Notes: a model not told the origin generated them from the sequence alone. A stretch of 64,000 nt of DNA from Vibrio tubiashii (GCA_000775715.1 JRWQ01000007.1:1-64000); one strand, 5' to 3'. Numbered from the stretch's first letter, positions 26,905 to 35,781 are shown. Translations and numbers: made by a program.

Positions 26905-27285
26905 ATGGCGTACTCCAATGAAGTCATAGATACAGCGATCCCCTTTGGTGCAGAGTTCCAAGGCACTAATCTGTTTTCACCGCTACTTTTTGATTCTGGT
27001 AGATTACAAATCAGCGATGAAAATCGCGTTCGCGTTCGCTTCGAACCGAAAAGCGTCGTTGCTGACCCGGACGCTCTAGGGTCACTAACGATAAGCGAAT
27101 CTGGGCGTTGGGAATATTCTGTATATCACATTAAAACGCAATTTCTTGCGTTAGGTGAAAGAAAGGTCGAACTGTTTTCATTGACTTCGACCAAGGGTGA
27201 ATCATTGATTATGACTCTTGTACTAATTGGCTCATCAGGCGGCGCTGTGATTGATGATCTTGAGACTAAGGTGTGCTTTGTTTAG
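26905..27285 (+). CDS. Freestanding VCBS-like domain protein (126 aa)
   Basis: Start ATG follows a strong AGGAGGGTGTT. Residues about 58-112 (GSLTISESGRWEYSVYH, then LALGERKVELFSLTSTKGESLIMTLVLIGSSGG) align by eye with the VCBS repeat pattern G-x-L-T-I-x-x-x-G-x-W-x-Y ... G-E-x-x-x-E-x-F-x-V-T-S-x-D-G-x-x-x-x-x-x-x-x-I-x-G, normally found in many copies within giant adhesins. Here one copy stands alone with a 57-residue N-terminal region, no signal peptide and no type I secretion signal. Function unknown. The gene converges on the LysR gene with only nine bases between stops. Confidence 0.65.
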   Translation: MAYSNEVIDTAIPFGAEFQGTNLFSPLLFDSGRLQISDENRVRVRFEPKSVVADPDALGSLTISESGRWEYSVYHIKTQFLALGERKVELFSLTSTKGESLIMTLVLIGSSGGAVIDDLETKVCFV

Positions 27286-27294
27286 CAACTCGAC

Positions 27295-28185
27295 TCATCG
27301 CAGCCGGGTCATCACTTCGCGTTTGATTGTTTCAAATCGCTTCGGTAATTGACGGTGTCGTTTGGTGAGAAAGTAGAGGGTCTCGACGACTTCATGACTT
27401 GGTTCGAAGATCGAGATACGCTGTTTGTCAGGGAATGAGTCAAGAGTACTTTTGGGCAGAACAGTGAAACCTAAGCCATTGGCCACAGGCATCAAGATCT
27501 GGTTCAACTGATTGATGTATCCGGTGACGGGAATGTCATCAATGTTCATTTTTTCCAGTTCTGATTCTCCGCACTGAGCAAAATAGAGAGAAAGATAGGT
27601 CACCGCATCTGGGTGCTGGATCAATCCTATCTCTTTAAGATCATCTTTTTTTAGTCTCTTCGTTGCGCGCTTTTTGGGCAACATTAAGCACAGGGGCTCA
27701 TTGCCTAGTACTTGTGAATCAAGTCGAGAGTCAGAAGGTACTTGGGTTACTATGCCGATGTCAGTCTGACCCGAGAGAACATCCATGACGATCTTATGGT
27801 GTGGCGCGGCTTCGAGTCGAGGAATCAGTTGCTGATGTTTACATTGTAAATTAAGCAAGTGAGGGTAGAGGAGCAGCGCGAGTGATCCAGAGCATGATAG
27901 TGAGACACTGCCCGAATATGGGTCTTCCATATTGAGTGAGTTCAGTAACTCCGACTCTTGGTGCTCAGCCTGAAGCGCATATTGATAGACGCTCTTTCCT
28001 GCCTCCGTTACCTCAAAGCTTTTGTTATGTCGTTCAATGAGTGGGTATCCACATGCCTGTTCTAGCTTTTTGATGTGCTGACTGACTCCCGGTTGAGTCA
28101 TAAACAGCTTCTCAGCGGTCTTGGTAAAATGACCTGTATCGATCAGAGTAACAAAGGTCTTGAGCCAGACAGGATTGATCATCAC
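27295..28185 (-). CDS. LysR-family transcriptional regulator
   Basis: A 296-residue LysR protein: winged helix at residues about 3-62 (FVTLIDTGHFTKTAEKLFMTQPGVSQHIKKLE) and a substrate-binding domain from about 90. No obvious partner gene is divergent from it; upstream lies the broken HDOD gene, which has its own terminator. The target is unknown. Length is normal. Confidence 0.92.
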   Translation of the reverse strand: MMINPVWLKTFVTLIDTGHFTKTAEKLFMTQPGVSQHIKKLEQACGYPLIERHNKSFEVTEAGKSVYQYALQAEHQESELLNSLNMEDPYSGSVSLSCSGSLALLLYPHLLNLQCKHQQLIPRLEAAPHHKIVMDVLSGQTDIGIVTQVPSDSRLDSQVLGNEPLCLMLPKKRATKRLKKDDLKEIGLIQHPDAVTYLSLYFAQCGESELEKMNIDDIPVTGYINQLNQILMPVANGLGFTVLPKSTLDSFPDKQRISIFEPSHEVVETLYFLTKRHRQLPKRFETIKREVMTRLR

Positions 28186-28247
28186 ACTTTCTCATAACAA
28201 AAAATTATTCTTATGAGTCTATTCGATAAGTGAAAATTTGGATAGAA

Positions 28248-28272
28248 AAAGGTGAGCAGAATGCTCACCTTT
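28248..28272 (-). terminator. Terminator of the HDOD gene
   Basis: AAAGGTGAGC and GCTCACCTTT form a ten-bp stem with a five-base loop; on the minus strand it ends in a T-rich run. Confidence 0.9.
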
Positions 28273-28276
28273 AGAA

Positions 28277-29106
28277 CTATGCGGCGTTAAGTTGCGCTGC
28301 CAAGTCTCGACCATTGCCCCTAAATTTATCAACATTTGGTGCAAAGGCAGCGGAAATGTGGAGTAAACGAGAGTCAGGGTGTTCTGCCAGATAGCGTGCT
28401 TTGGCCTCATCACTGTTCAAATCATCCCAGTCGCGATGTATAGAGCGAGCAAAATGTAACGTTGCTGCCATTTTGGGTGAAAGCTCCGCGTCGCGTGGTT
28501 CTGCGTAGTTGGCGATAGCATCAACCATATCATCTGGGAACTTCCACGTTTTGGCGAGTTTGGCGCCCAAAGTTGGTGCGGTTATATCTAGAATCTCTTC
28601 TTGTACGGCTATGGGGTTTTCCCCGGCTTCTGCACGGGCAGCAATGGTTAGAGCTTCGTTTGGAACTAAGGTGTGGATCATCAACTCGCCGATATTATGC
28701 AGGATACCTGTAGTGAACACCTCATTGCCGTCCATGCCAGTTTCTTCAGCAATTTTACTGGCAATGATGGAGACTTCGAATGTCTCTTCCCAATAGTTAT
28801 CCATGTCTAGTGTTTTGATCTTAGGGAAAGCGCTAGAGAGGACAGAAGCGACAACTAAGGTTCGAACAGCTCCCGTTCCCACCCTAAGCAAAGCTTCATT
28901 GACCGACGATATAGTTTTGCTACCTCCAAAATGGGCTGAGTTAGCCATGCGTAGCAGTCGCGCGCTAAGAACTTGATCTGTTGCGATTTTTTTGACAATT
29001 GACCAAAATCCACTTCATCTTGATTTACCATATCAAGCAGTTCTTGCAAAACCTTTTGAATTCTAGGTAACTCGTTTAAACGAGATAGTAGTGCCTCGTG
29101 GCTCAT
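28277..29106 (-). pseudogene. HDOD-domain protein with a one-base frameshift
   Basis: Two overlapping frames together encode one HDOD protein of about 276 residues. The N-terminal part (29106 downward, after GAGGAGAGAGCT) reads correctly to QLSKK; the correct continuation IATDQVLSARLLRMANSAHFGG is in the next frame and runs through the HDOD core (GILHNIGELMIHTLVP) to 28277. The shift coincides with a run of seven A on the coding strand (T7 at 28987-28993); eight would restore the frame. HDOD proteins are HD-related signalling domains without conserved phosphodiesterase residues. The gene keeps a ribosome site and terminator, so this could be a recent mutation, slippage-based phase variation or a sequencing error. 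Confidence 0.85.
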
Positions 29107-29277
29107 AGCTCTCTCCTCAATTCCATGTGAGCTAAGTTACTATAGTTCAGAAATTTATCTTGTTACAAAAAATAAGCAGCGAGTGTCATATATTCGGGCT
29201 GGGGTGTTGTTTGTTTTTTGCAGCAGCGCATCAAATAGTGATGCAATAAAATGACTTTTGTTGTTATCATCAGCGGA

Positions 29278-29371
29278 AATAGTCGGGGAGCCTACCCAAT
29301 AGGGAAAGGGCTGAGATCGCGAAGCGAGACCCGTTGAACCTGATTCAGTTAGCACTGACGTAGGGAACTAT
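29278..29371 (+). promoter_or_regulatory. TPP (THI-box) riboswitch controlling the thiD operon
   Basis: The conserved thi-box elements are in order: CGGGGAGCC, GGGCTGAGA, ACCCGTTGAACCTGATTCAG and CGTAGGGAA. ATAGT and ACTAT at the ends pair as P1. The expression platform covers 29372-29489. AGTTCCTA (29459-29466) can pair either with the P1 3' strand (GGAACT, 29364-29369) or, through TCCTA, with the Shine-Dalgarno TAGGA (29479-29483). This suggests that thiamine pyrophosphate binding blocks ribosome access. Confidence 0.95.
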
Positions 29372-29489
29372 ACGCAGCCAGTTTGCAAACTCGGTGATTG
29401 GCTGTACTCGCATTCGATGGATGAGTCTCATTTCTTGAGTTACCTTTTCGTGGTCGAGAGTTCCTATACGTCTTGTAGTAGGAGCATTT

Positions 29490-30320
29490 ATGCCACATTC
29501 GCAAGACACCACCCCTATTGTACTCACCATTGCAGGCTCTGACAGCGGTGGCGGTGCCGGTATTCAAGCCGACATCAAAGCGATGTCAGCGACAGGCAGC
29601 TATGCCTGCTCAGTGATCACTGCCATTACTGCACAAAATACCCAAGGCGTATCTGCCATTCACCCAATTCCCCTTGAGCATATCGAAAGTCAGCTCGATG
29701 CAGTGTTTAGCGATCTCAATGTGGTTGCAGTCAAAGTGGGTATGTTGGCCGATGCTGAGATCATCAAAGTGGTTGCAGCAAAGATTCGTCAGTATCAGCC
29801 TAAACACCTAGTGGTTGACCCTGTTATGGTCGCGACCAGTGGCGACCTGCTTTTAGAGCAGTCAGCGATTTCAACCCTTAAACAGGAGCTACTACCGCTC
29901 GCTGATCTTATTACCCCAAATCTACCAGAAGGTGCTGCCCTGATTGGCGGTGAAGTGCCGCAAGATGAAGAACAAATGGGTGCAATGATTGACTCACTGA
30001 GAGCGCTCGGTGCTAAGGCGGTATTGCTGAAAGGTGGTCATCTTGAACAAGATGAAAACAGTAATGATCTGCTCATTGAGTTAAATAACAGTGAACTTAT
30101 CGCCGCTAAACGGATAGCGACAAAAAATACTCATGGAACAGGCTGTACGCTCTCATCGGCGATCGCTTCTTATCTCGCGCAAGGCAATAACCTGCACAAA
30201 GCGGTGCATCTTGGAAAACAATACATCTCGCAAGCCATTGCTCATGCTGATCAGTTAGATGTGGGTCAAGGCCATGGTCCGGTACATCACTTCTTTTGTG
30301 GGCACACCAATGTCCGTTGA
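29490..30320 (+). CDS. thiD: Hydroxymethylpyrimidine/phosphomethylpyrimidine kinase ThiD
   Basis: A 276-residue ribokinase-fold enzyme with TIAGSDSGGGAGIQADIKAMSATGSY at the N-terminus and the C-terminal anion-hole motif NTHGTGCTLSSAIAS. It phosphorylates hydroxymethylpyrimidine (HMP) twice for thiamine synthesis. The start follows TAGGAGCATTT, the site predicted to be masked by the riboswitch. First gene of thiD-thiZ-thiX-thiY-tenA, overlapping thiZ by 11 bases. Confidence 0.96.
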   Translation: MPHSQDTTPIVLTIAGSDSGGGAGIQADIKAMSATGSYACSVITAITAQNTQGVSAIHPIPLEHIESQLDAVFSDLNVVAVKVGMLADAEIIKVVAAKIRQYQPKHLVVDPVMVATSGDLLLEQSAISTLKQELLPLADLITPNLPEGAALIGGEVPQDEEQMGAMIDSLRALGAKAVLLKGGHLEQDENSNDLLIELNNSELIAAKRIATKNTHGTGCTLSSAIASYLAQGNNLHKAVHLGKQYISQAIAHADQLDVGQGHGPVHHFFCGHTNVR

Positions 30321-31056
30321 GGCAATTGGGATTGAGCTTGACTCCTGTCAGATCCGATATTTAGACAGCGAAGCGGCGACCTTAACTGGGCTTCACATGA
30401 CCATGGCTGAGGGTAAGTGGACAAGTTTGCTCGGACGAAGTGGTAGTGGAAAAACCACACTGCTGCGCTATCTGGCTGGATTACTCGACGAAAGCGTAGA
30501 ATGGCGCGGAAAGCTCAACTTGAGTCGAGGTGTTGAACTTGATGGGCAGGTCGCCTATATGGCGCAACAAGATCTACTGCTGCCTTGGCTCAATGTTATT
30601 GATAACGTCATGTTAAGCCGTAAGTTTGGTGCCTCGCATATAGATCGTGATAGAGCATTAGAGTTGCTGGAACAAGTAGGTTTGGCTGAGTCTCATAACG
30701 CTATGCCTACGCAACTTTCTGGTGGAATGCGCCAGAGAGTGGCTCTGGCTCGCACACTAATGCAAGACAAGCCTGTGGTGCTTATGGATGAGCCTTTTTC
30801 TGCGCTTGATGCAGTGACTCGCCATAAATTACAAACCTTGTCAGCCAAGTTGCTTAAAGGCAAAACGGTTGTGCTGATCACTCATGACCCTCAAGAAGCG
30901 GTGCGCTTGTCGGACGCTTTGTATCTCCTGCAAGGTAGCCCTGCTTTTGCTCACTGCTTGCAAGTTCCTAATTCTCTGCCTCCAAGAGAGGTCGATGGTG
31001 AATGCGCGACTCTGCAACAAAGCATCTTGTCACTGTTGGAGCAAGACTATGACTGA
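30310..31056 (+). CDS. thiZ: HMP ABC transporter ATP-binding protein (ThiZ-like)
   Basis: From ATG 30310 the protein has 248 residues with Walker A GRSGSGKTT, Q-loop AYMAQQDLLLPWL, signature LSGGMRQRVALAR and Walker B VVLMDEPF, typical of the nitrate/sulfonate/taurine-type ATPases. Gene order with a permease, an NMT1/THI5-like binding protein and thiamine genes under a TPP riboswitch identifies it as the ATPase of a pyrimidine (HMP or formylaminopyrimidine) importer. It overlaps thiD and thiX, indicating coupling. Confidence 0.9.
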   Translation: MSVEAIGIELDSCQIRYLDSEAATLTGLHMTMAEGKWTSLLGRSGSGKTTLLRYLAGLLDESVEWRGKLNLSRGVELDGQVAYMAQQDLLLPWLNVIDNVMLSRKFGASHIDRDRALELLEQVGLAESHNAMPTQLSGGMRQRVALARTLMQDKPVVLMDEPFSALDAVTRHKLQTLSAKLLKGKTVVLITHDPQEAVRLSDALYLLQGSPAFAHCLQVPNSLPPREVDGECATLQQSILSLLEQDYD

Positions 31057-31840
31057 TACGACTCGAGTTCTTATCCGCAAGTCTGTCAAATCTGGTGGGC
31101 TTTCTTCAATACTCCGCATTGTCATTAGCGTGGTCATGGTGCTTGGCATCTGGCAAGCCGTTGTCGTTGTATTTGATATGCCGAGCTTTATCTTGCCTAC
31201 ACCATTTGAAGTATTTCAGCGCTTGGTGATGCGTTTCGATGTATTGATGAAACACACATGGGTCACCGGACAAGAGATTTTGTTGGGATTGTTACTAGGG
31301 CTATCAATGGGACTGTTTTTCGCTTTGCAGATGTTGCTGTTTAAGCCTCTAAAGCGTTGGCTTTTGCCTATTCTCATTGCCAGCCAAGCGATTCCTGTAT
31401 TCGCTATAGCGCCTGTGTTGATGCTTTGGCTGGGTTATGGCATCGCGTCAAAGGTGGTAATGGCGGCCATCATCATATTCTTTCCTGTCACTACTTGTTG
31501 TTACGACGGTCTGCGCAACACCCCAACTGGCTATCTCGATTTGGCGCAAACCATGGGCGCTACCCAATGGCAAAGGTTATGGCATATCCAACTTCCTGCG
31601 GCGCTACCAACATTGGCTTCCGGCATTCGTGTTGCGGTGGTTATCGCCCCAATCGGAGCGGTAGTGGGAGAGTGGGTTGGCTCTAGCGCAGGCCTTGGTT
31701 ACCTAATGCTGCAAGCCAACGCTCGAATGATCATTGACGAGATGTTCGCTGCGCTGTTTATTCTGGCGCTTGTGTCCGTCTCGTTCTACTTCATCGCAGA
31801 TAAGTTACTTAAGAAATTCATTCCTTGGGAAAATCAATAA
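31049..31840 (+). CDS. thiX: HMP ABC transporter permease (ThiX-like)
   Basis: A 263-residue inner-membrane protein with six predicted helices and one EAA loop (YLDLAQTMGATQWQRLWHIQLPAALP), of the SsuC/TauC permease group. ATG 31049 overlaps the thiZ stop by eight bases. It should form the channel for the pyrimidine precursor delivered by ThiY. Confidence 0.9.
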   Translation: MTDTTRVLIRKSVKSGGLSSILRIVISVVMVLGIWQAVVVVFDMPSFILPTPFEVFQRLVMRFDVLMKHTWVTGQEILLGLLLGLSMGLFFALQMLLFKPLKRWLLPILIASQAIPVFAIAPVLMLWLGYGIASKVVMAAIIIFFPVTTCCYDGLRNTPTGYLDLAQTMGATQWQRLWHIQLPAALPTLASGIRVAVVIAPIGAVVGEWVGSSAGLGYLMLQANARMIIDEMFAALFILALVSVSFYFIADKLLKKFIPWENQ

Positions 31841-31854
31841 ACAAAGGATACCCC

Positions 31855-32805
31855 GTGAAAATAACTAAAAAAATCAGTGCAGTGGCACTACTTACATCAC
31901 TATTGTCAGCTAATACATGTGCCGAAGAGAAACAGCTCACGCTTATGCTCGATTGGTTTGTTAACCCTAACCACGGGCCTATTGTTATCGCTAAACAGCG
32001 CGGTTACTTTGAACAGCAGGGAATAGAGGTAAAGATCCAGGAACCCGCCGACCCAAGCACACCGCCTAAATTGGTAGCAGCAGGCAAGGTTGATCTGGCC
32101 ATTTCATACCAACCAAGCTTGACTATAGATGTTGCCGCTGGGTTACCTCTGATCCGTTCAGCCACTTTGATTGCTACGCCATTAAACACCTTGATGGTGT
32201 TAGATAACGGTAAAAACGACAACTTGGCGGACCTAAAAGGCAAGAACATCGGTATTGCGATTGCGGGCAACGAAGAGGCGACAATCGGCACCATGCTAGG
32301 TCAAGAGGGCGTGAAGTTCTCTGAAGTGAACATCATTAACGTTGGTTGGGCGCTATCATCATCACTCGCATCTGGCAAAGTGGATGCGATTTGGGGCGGT
32401 TTACGTAACTTTGAAACTAACCAATTAGCGCTTGAGGGTTATAAAGCGAAAGCCTTCTACCCAGAAGAGCACGGTGTACCGGCATATGACGAGCTAGTGT
32501 TTGTGGCTAATGCTAAAACTCATGATGCTGAGGCAATCAAATCGTTTAACAAAGCGTTACAGCAAGCGACCACTTACATCGTCAATCATCCGCAAGCATC
32601 TTGGAAAGAGTTTGTTGCTTATTCACCAGACACACTAAATAACGAGTTAAACCAACGTGCGTGGAACGACACCCTCACACGCTTTGCACTACGCCCTTCA
32701 GCCGTTGATCTCAAGCGCTATGACGACTATGCAGAATTTATGTACTCACAAAAGTTAATCGGAACTTTGCCTAAAGCGGTTGATTACGTACCGGAGTTCA
32801 ACTAA
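31855..32805 (+). CDS. thiY: HMP ABC transporter substrate-binding protein (ThiY, NMT1/THI5-like)
   Basis: The GTG at 31855 follows AAAGGATACCCC and gives a 316-residue protein with a signal peptide (KKISAVALLTSLLSANTCA). The mature start QLTLMLDWFVNPNHGPIVIAKQRGYFEQQG is diagnostic of THI5/NMT1-like binding proteins; ThiY binds formylaminopyrimidine-type precursors in the periplasm. The stop overlaps the tenA start by one base (TAATG). Confidence 0.92.
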   Translation: MKITKKISAVALLTSLLSANTCAEEKQLTLMLDWFVNPNHGPIVIAKQRGYFEQQGIEVKIQEPADPSTPPKLVAAGKVDLAISYQPSLTIDVAAGLPLIRSATLIATPLNTLMVLDNGKNDNLADLKGKNIGIAIAGNEEATIGTMLGQEGVKFSEVNIINVGWALSSSLASGKVDAIWGGLRNFETNQLALEGYKAKAFYPEEHGVPAYDELVFVANAKTHDAEAIKSFNKALQQATTYIVNHPQASWKEFVAYSPDTLNNELNQRAWNDTLTRFALRPSAVDLKRYDDYAEFMYSQKLIGTLPKAVDYVPEFN

Positions 32806-33470
32806 TGAAATATCAAGACCTGATTGAAGCATGCAAAGACGATTGGCAAGAGTACACTGAACATGCTTTTGTGCAGCAGCTTGCTCGAGGTACTCTGCCT
32901 CAACCCTGTTTTTTACATTACTTAAAGCAAGACTTCCTTTTCCTAAAGCAGTACGCCCGCGCGTATGCCTTAGCAATTTATAAAGCGCGTACGTTAGAAG
33001 ACATGCGTCGTGCATTGCCAAGTGTCCATGCATTGCTTGATGCAGAAATTGCTCACCACGTGAATTATTGCAGCCAGTGGGGATTGGCTGAGCAAGATCT
33101 TGAAGCGGAGCCTGAAGATTTTGGTACGGTGGCTTACACGCGATATGTATTGGATGCGGGAATGACCGGAGATATCGTTGAGCTGTATGCCGCACTTGCT
33201 CCGTGTTCTATTGGCTATGCACAGATTGGTCAAGTACTGATGGCTAGTGAGACGACTAAGCGTGAGGGCAACCCATATCAAAGTTGGATAGGGCTATACG
33301 GCGGTGAGGAGTTTCAGTCAGGAGTTGAACAAAGCGCTTTGCATTTCAATCAAATGCTCGAAGAGATCGATATCGATAGTCAACGTGGCCAGAACTTAAT
33401 TCAAGTGTTTAAAACTGCAACGCGGATGGAAATCGCTTTCTGGCAGCAAGGGTTAGCGATTAATTATTGA
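32805..33470 (+). CDS. tenA: Aminopyrimidine aminohydrolase / thiaminase II TenA
   Basis: A 221-residue all-helical TenA protein. Conserved parts include the QDFLFLKQYARAYALAIYKA stretch, the ALAPCSIGYAQIG segment with the catalytic Cys, and EFQSGVEQS near the C-terminus. In salvage, TenA converts aminopyrimidine breakdown products of thiamine to HMP. As last gene of the riboswitch operon it links imported thiamine fragments to ThiD. Confidence 0.93.
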   Translation: MKYQDLIEACKDDWQEYTEHAFVQQLARGTLPQPCFLHYLKQDFLFLKQYARAYALAIYKARTLEDMRRALPSVHALLDAEIAHHVNYCSQWGLAEQDLEAEPEDFGTVAYTRYVLDAGMTGDIVELYAALAPCSIGYAQIGQVLMASETTKREGNPYQSWIGLYGGEEFQSGVEQSALHFNQMLEEIDIDSQRGQNLIQVFKTATRMEIAFWQQGLAINY

Positions 33471-33491
33471 GGTTATTAGGGTATATAAATA

Positions 33492-33515
33492 GGTGCGAGT
33501 GGCAAAATCACTCGT
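33492..33515 (+). terminator. Possible weak terminator after tenA
   Basis: CGAGTG and CACTCG flank a seven-base loop 22 bases after the tenA stop; no good U-tract follows. Confidence 0.35.
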
Positions 33516-33655
33516 ACTTATAATGGCATCGATTTTACCGTTTCAAGTGGGGATTGAGGTGTGAAATTTCATTAAATTGACATTGTATTGATAAATTCTC
33601 CACACCTACTCAACTAATATTCAGTCTCTGTTTCTTGTTGTAGTGAATTCATATC

Positions 33656-34423
33656 GTGAAAAACTTCATCTGCGAAAAAGGCGAAGGTATCGTGTTGCTT
33701 ATCGCTTTTTTGTTTGTGATCGCGCTTATGTCGATGTTGGTTGGCTATATTGATTTGCTCTCAGAGGTTTCCGATATTACCGGAAGGAGTTTCGCCTTAT
33801 TAACAGAGTCAGCTGGCTCTAAAGGCTTTCTGATTACCCTTTCTATACTTGTTTTGGCTACGTGGAGAGTAGTGGGTACTAACTCACAATTTGTGTCTAA
33901 GCTTGCGCAACTTGGTATCATTTTAGTGATAGGTTTTGCTGCGAAAGTGGGCTTAAAGCACATGACCGAGAGTCCGCGCCCTTACACTGAGCTGTTGGCA
34001 CACCAGTTGTTGATCCCTCAACCTGAACATTTTTACAATCTCGATGCTACACAGAAAGCTGAGGTGATCGGCGAGATCTCGCAGAAGGTCTCTCCATGGC
34101 GTACTAAGCACTGGCAAGGAGAGAAAGATTACTCATTTCCATCAGGGCATACGATTTTCGCCTCCATCTGCTTAGCCTTTTTTGGCAGTCTATTTTGGCA
34201 AACGAAACATGTTGGTTTGGTCGTTGTGCTAGGAACATGGGCATCGGGTGTTGCCTACAGTCGCTTGTGGTTAGGCATGCATAGATCAGAAGATCTGGTT
34301 GGATCAATTTTGTTTGTTGGGTTGGTATATCTTCTCATCCCTAATCTGGATAAATGGACAGACAAGTTATTGAGCAAGCTCGGTGTTCCTATGTTAGAAA
34401 AGCTAATTCAATCTAAGCACTAA
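33656..34423 (+). CDS. PAP2-family membrane phosphatase (PgpB-like)
   Basis: A 255-residue protein with about six membrane helices and the three PAP2 catalytic motifs: K-x6-RP (KHMTESPRPYTE), PSGH (FPSGHTIFAS) and SR-x5-H (SRLWLGMHRSED). Spacing and the long loop between motifs 1 and 2 resemble E. coli PgpB, which dephosphorylates phosphatidylglycerophosphate and undecaprenyl pyrophosphate on the periplasmic side. Start is GTG at 33656 without a clear ribosome site. Monocistronic. Confidence 0.88.
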   Translation: MKNFICEKGEGIVLLIAFLFVIALMSMLVGYIDLLSEVSDITGRSFALLTESAGSKGFLITLSILVLATWRVVGTNSQFVSKLAQLGIILVIGFAAKVGLKHMTESPRPYTELLAHQLLIPQPEHFYNLDATQKAEVIGEISQKVSPWRTKHWQGEKDYSFPSGHTIFASICLAFFGSLFWQTKHVGLVVVLGTWASGVAYSRLWLGMHRSEDLVGSILFVGLVYLLIPNLDKWTDKLLSKLGVPMLEKLIQSKH

Positions 34424-34476
34424 GTAATTACCTTGATGTGTTCACCAGCAGCGATATCAACCGAATTCTTATATTG

Positions 34477-34493
34477 TTTGATATCGAATCAAA
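34477..34493. promoter_or_regulatory. Palindrome upstream of the MarR gene
   Basis: TTTGATATCGAATCAAA, arms TTTGAT/ATCAAA with a five-base centre, about 109 bases upstream of the MarR start. It could be an autoregulatory operator. Confidence 0.35.
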
Positions 34494-34601
34494 TGAGTGA
34501 TTTAATTCTTGGTTTGTCTCTACATTTTTGTGAGAGAGATGTTTTTGTATCGTACCAATAAGTGGATAATAGCCATTGAAACATAAATTGGAATTGTCAC
34601 A

Positions 34602-35060
34602 ATGTCTGAAGACACAAAGAAAATATTCGAAACCACGGTAGGTATGAGTTTCATTGCTACTCGCATGTTTCAAAACTCAATTCAAAACAGAATTCATAAA
34701 CTTCGTGATGATGTAAATTTCGAGCAGATGCTTGTTCTTATGGAATTGGATTATGAAGATGGCCTACGTCCGAGCGTGATCGCAGAGCGCTTGCATCGTA
34801 GCAAAGGCACGATGACTAGCTTGATTCGCCACGCAGAAAAGAATGAGCTGATCGCGAGTACTAAGGATCCACATCATAAAAACGCTAAGCGCTTGTTCTT
34901 GACCTTGAAAGGCAAAAAAGTACATGACCAGTTGGCACAGTTGATCCAAGAAGAAATGAACTTTGCAACGCAAGACATAAGTGAAGAAGAGCGTAAGCAT
35001 GTTTTCTCCGCGATGGAAAAAGTCATTCTTCGCTATAAGCCAGATTTTTACCAAGAGTAA
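34602..35060 (+). CDS. MarR-family transcriptional regulator
   Basis: A 152-residue MarR-type winged-helix protein with recognition region LRPSVIAERLHRSKGTMTSLIRHAEKNELI and wing DPHHKNAKRLFLTLKGKK. The usual dimer helices are present at both ends. It is monocistronic with a strong terminator; the VOC gene follows on the same strand but from its own promoter. Ligand and regulon unknown. Confidence 0.9.
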   Translation: MSEDTKKIFETTVGMSFIATRMFQNSIQNRIHKLRDDVNFEQMLVLMELDYEDGLRPSVIAERLHRSKGTMTSLIRHAEKNELIASTKDPHHKNAKRLFLTLKGKKVHDQLAQLIQEEMNFATQDISEEERKHVFSAMEKVILRYKPDFYQE

Positions 35061-35075
35061 AACCGATCGTATTTT

Positions 35076-35103
35076 AAAAGGGCGTCGCAAGACGCCCTTT
35101 TTT
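35076..35103 (+). terminator. MarR gene terminator
   Basis: AAAAGGGCGTC and GACGCCCTTTT with a four-base loop and a T-run. Confidence 0.93.
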
Positions 35104-35229
35104 GTGGCACTTGAAACTGCTGAAAATATTTTGTTATTGTTTTTATAATTATTGATAATTTTATTTGATTTAGTAGCCTTCCTATACTCTCTCCATCAAA
35201 TGAATCAGTGAATTGAACTGGAGAAAGTT

Positions 35230-35715
35230 ATGAAAATGAATCACGTTGGCATTATGGTTGGTGACATGGATAAAGCGGTTGAGTTTTACACTCAAGCACT
35301 TGGTCTAAGCATTGTAATGAACAATACCAAGGTCATTGAAGAGCGTGAAACCGCGATTGGCCGCATGTGCATTGCTGTGTTTGGTGAGGGTTTTAAAGGC
35401 TTTAACATCGCTCACTTAGTTACAACAGATGGCATCGGTGTTGAGCTATTCGAGATGAAAGAGCGTCAAGAGCGCCATGAAGTCGATTTCTCTCGCCTAG
35501 GCATTTTCCATTTCTGTCTTCAGACAGATGACTTTGAAGGTGTGATGGACAAAGTAGAGAAGTTAGGCGGTAAAGTGCGTATGGACATCCATCGCTACCA
35601 CCCAGAAGACGATTCAAAACCTGCGCAAATGGTTTATTTAGAAGACCCATTTGGTAACTTGTTTGAGCTTTACTCTCATACATATGAAGAGACTTACGCG
35701 ACAGATTACGAGTAA
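35230..35715 (+). CDS. VOC-family (glyoxalase/extradiol-type) protein
   Basis: A 161-residue vicinal-oxygen-chelate protein with two beta-alpha-beta-beta-beta modules. Likely metal ligands are His5 (MKMNHVGIMV), a Glu in GVELFEM, His in GIFHFCLQTDD and Glu in GNLFELYSH. This layout fits lactoylglutathione-lyase-like enzymes, but methylmalonyl-CoA epimerase-like or fosfomycin-type roles cannot be excluded. GGAGAAAGTT precedes the ATG. It has its own terminator. Confidence 0.88.
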   Translation: MKMNHVGIMVGDMDKAVEFYTQALGLSIVMNNTKVIEERETAIGRMCIAVFGEGFKGFNIAHLVTTDGIGVELFEMKERQERHEVDFSRLGIFHFCLQTDDFEGVMDKVEKLGGKVRMDIHRYHPEDDSKPAQMVYLEDPFGNLFELYSHTYEETYATDYE

Positions 35716-35751
35716 CGGTCTCTTCCTAAAATACATTGACAGTATTTCATT

Positions 35752-35781
35752 AAACCAACAGCGTTAGCTGTTGGTTTTTTT
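35752..35781 (+). terminator. VOC gene terminator
   Basis: AAACCAACAGC and GCTGTTGGTTT with a four-base loop, continuing into T's. Confidence 0.93.

Noticed and set aside
26710..26961. Open frame on the minus strand overlapping the VCBS-like gene
   Set aside because: No ribosome site, low-complexity composition, and it overlaps the well-supported plus-strand gene.
35147..35160. AT-rich palindrome AATTATTGATAATT upstream of the VOC gene
   Set aside because: Such A/T palindromes are expected by chance in this composition and no second copy was seen.
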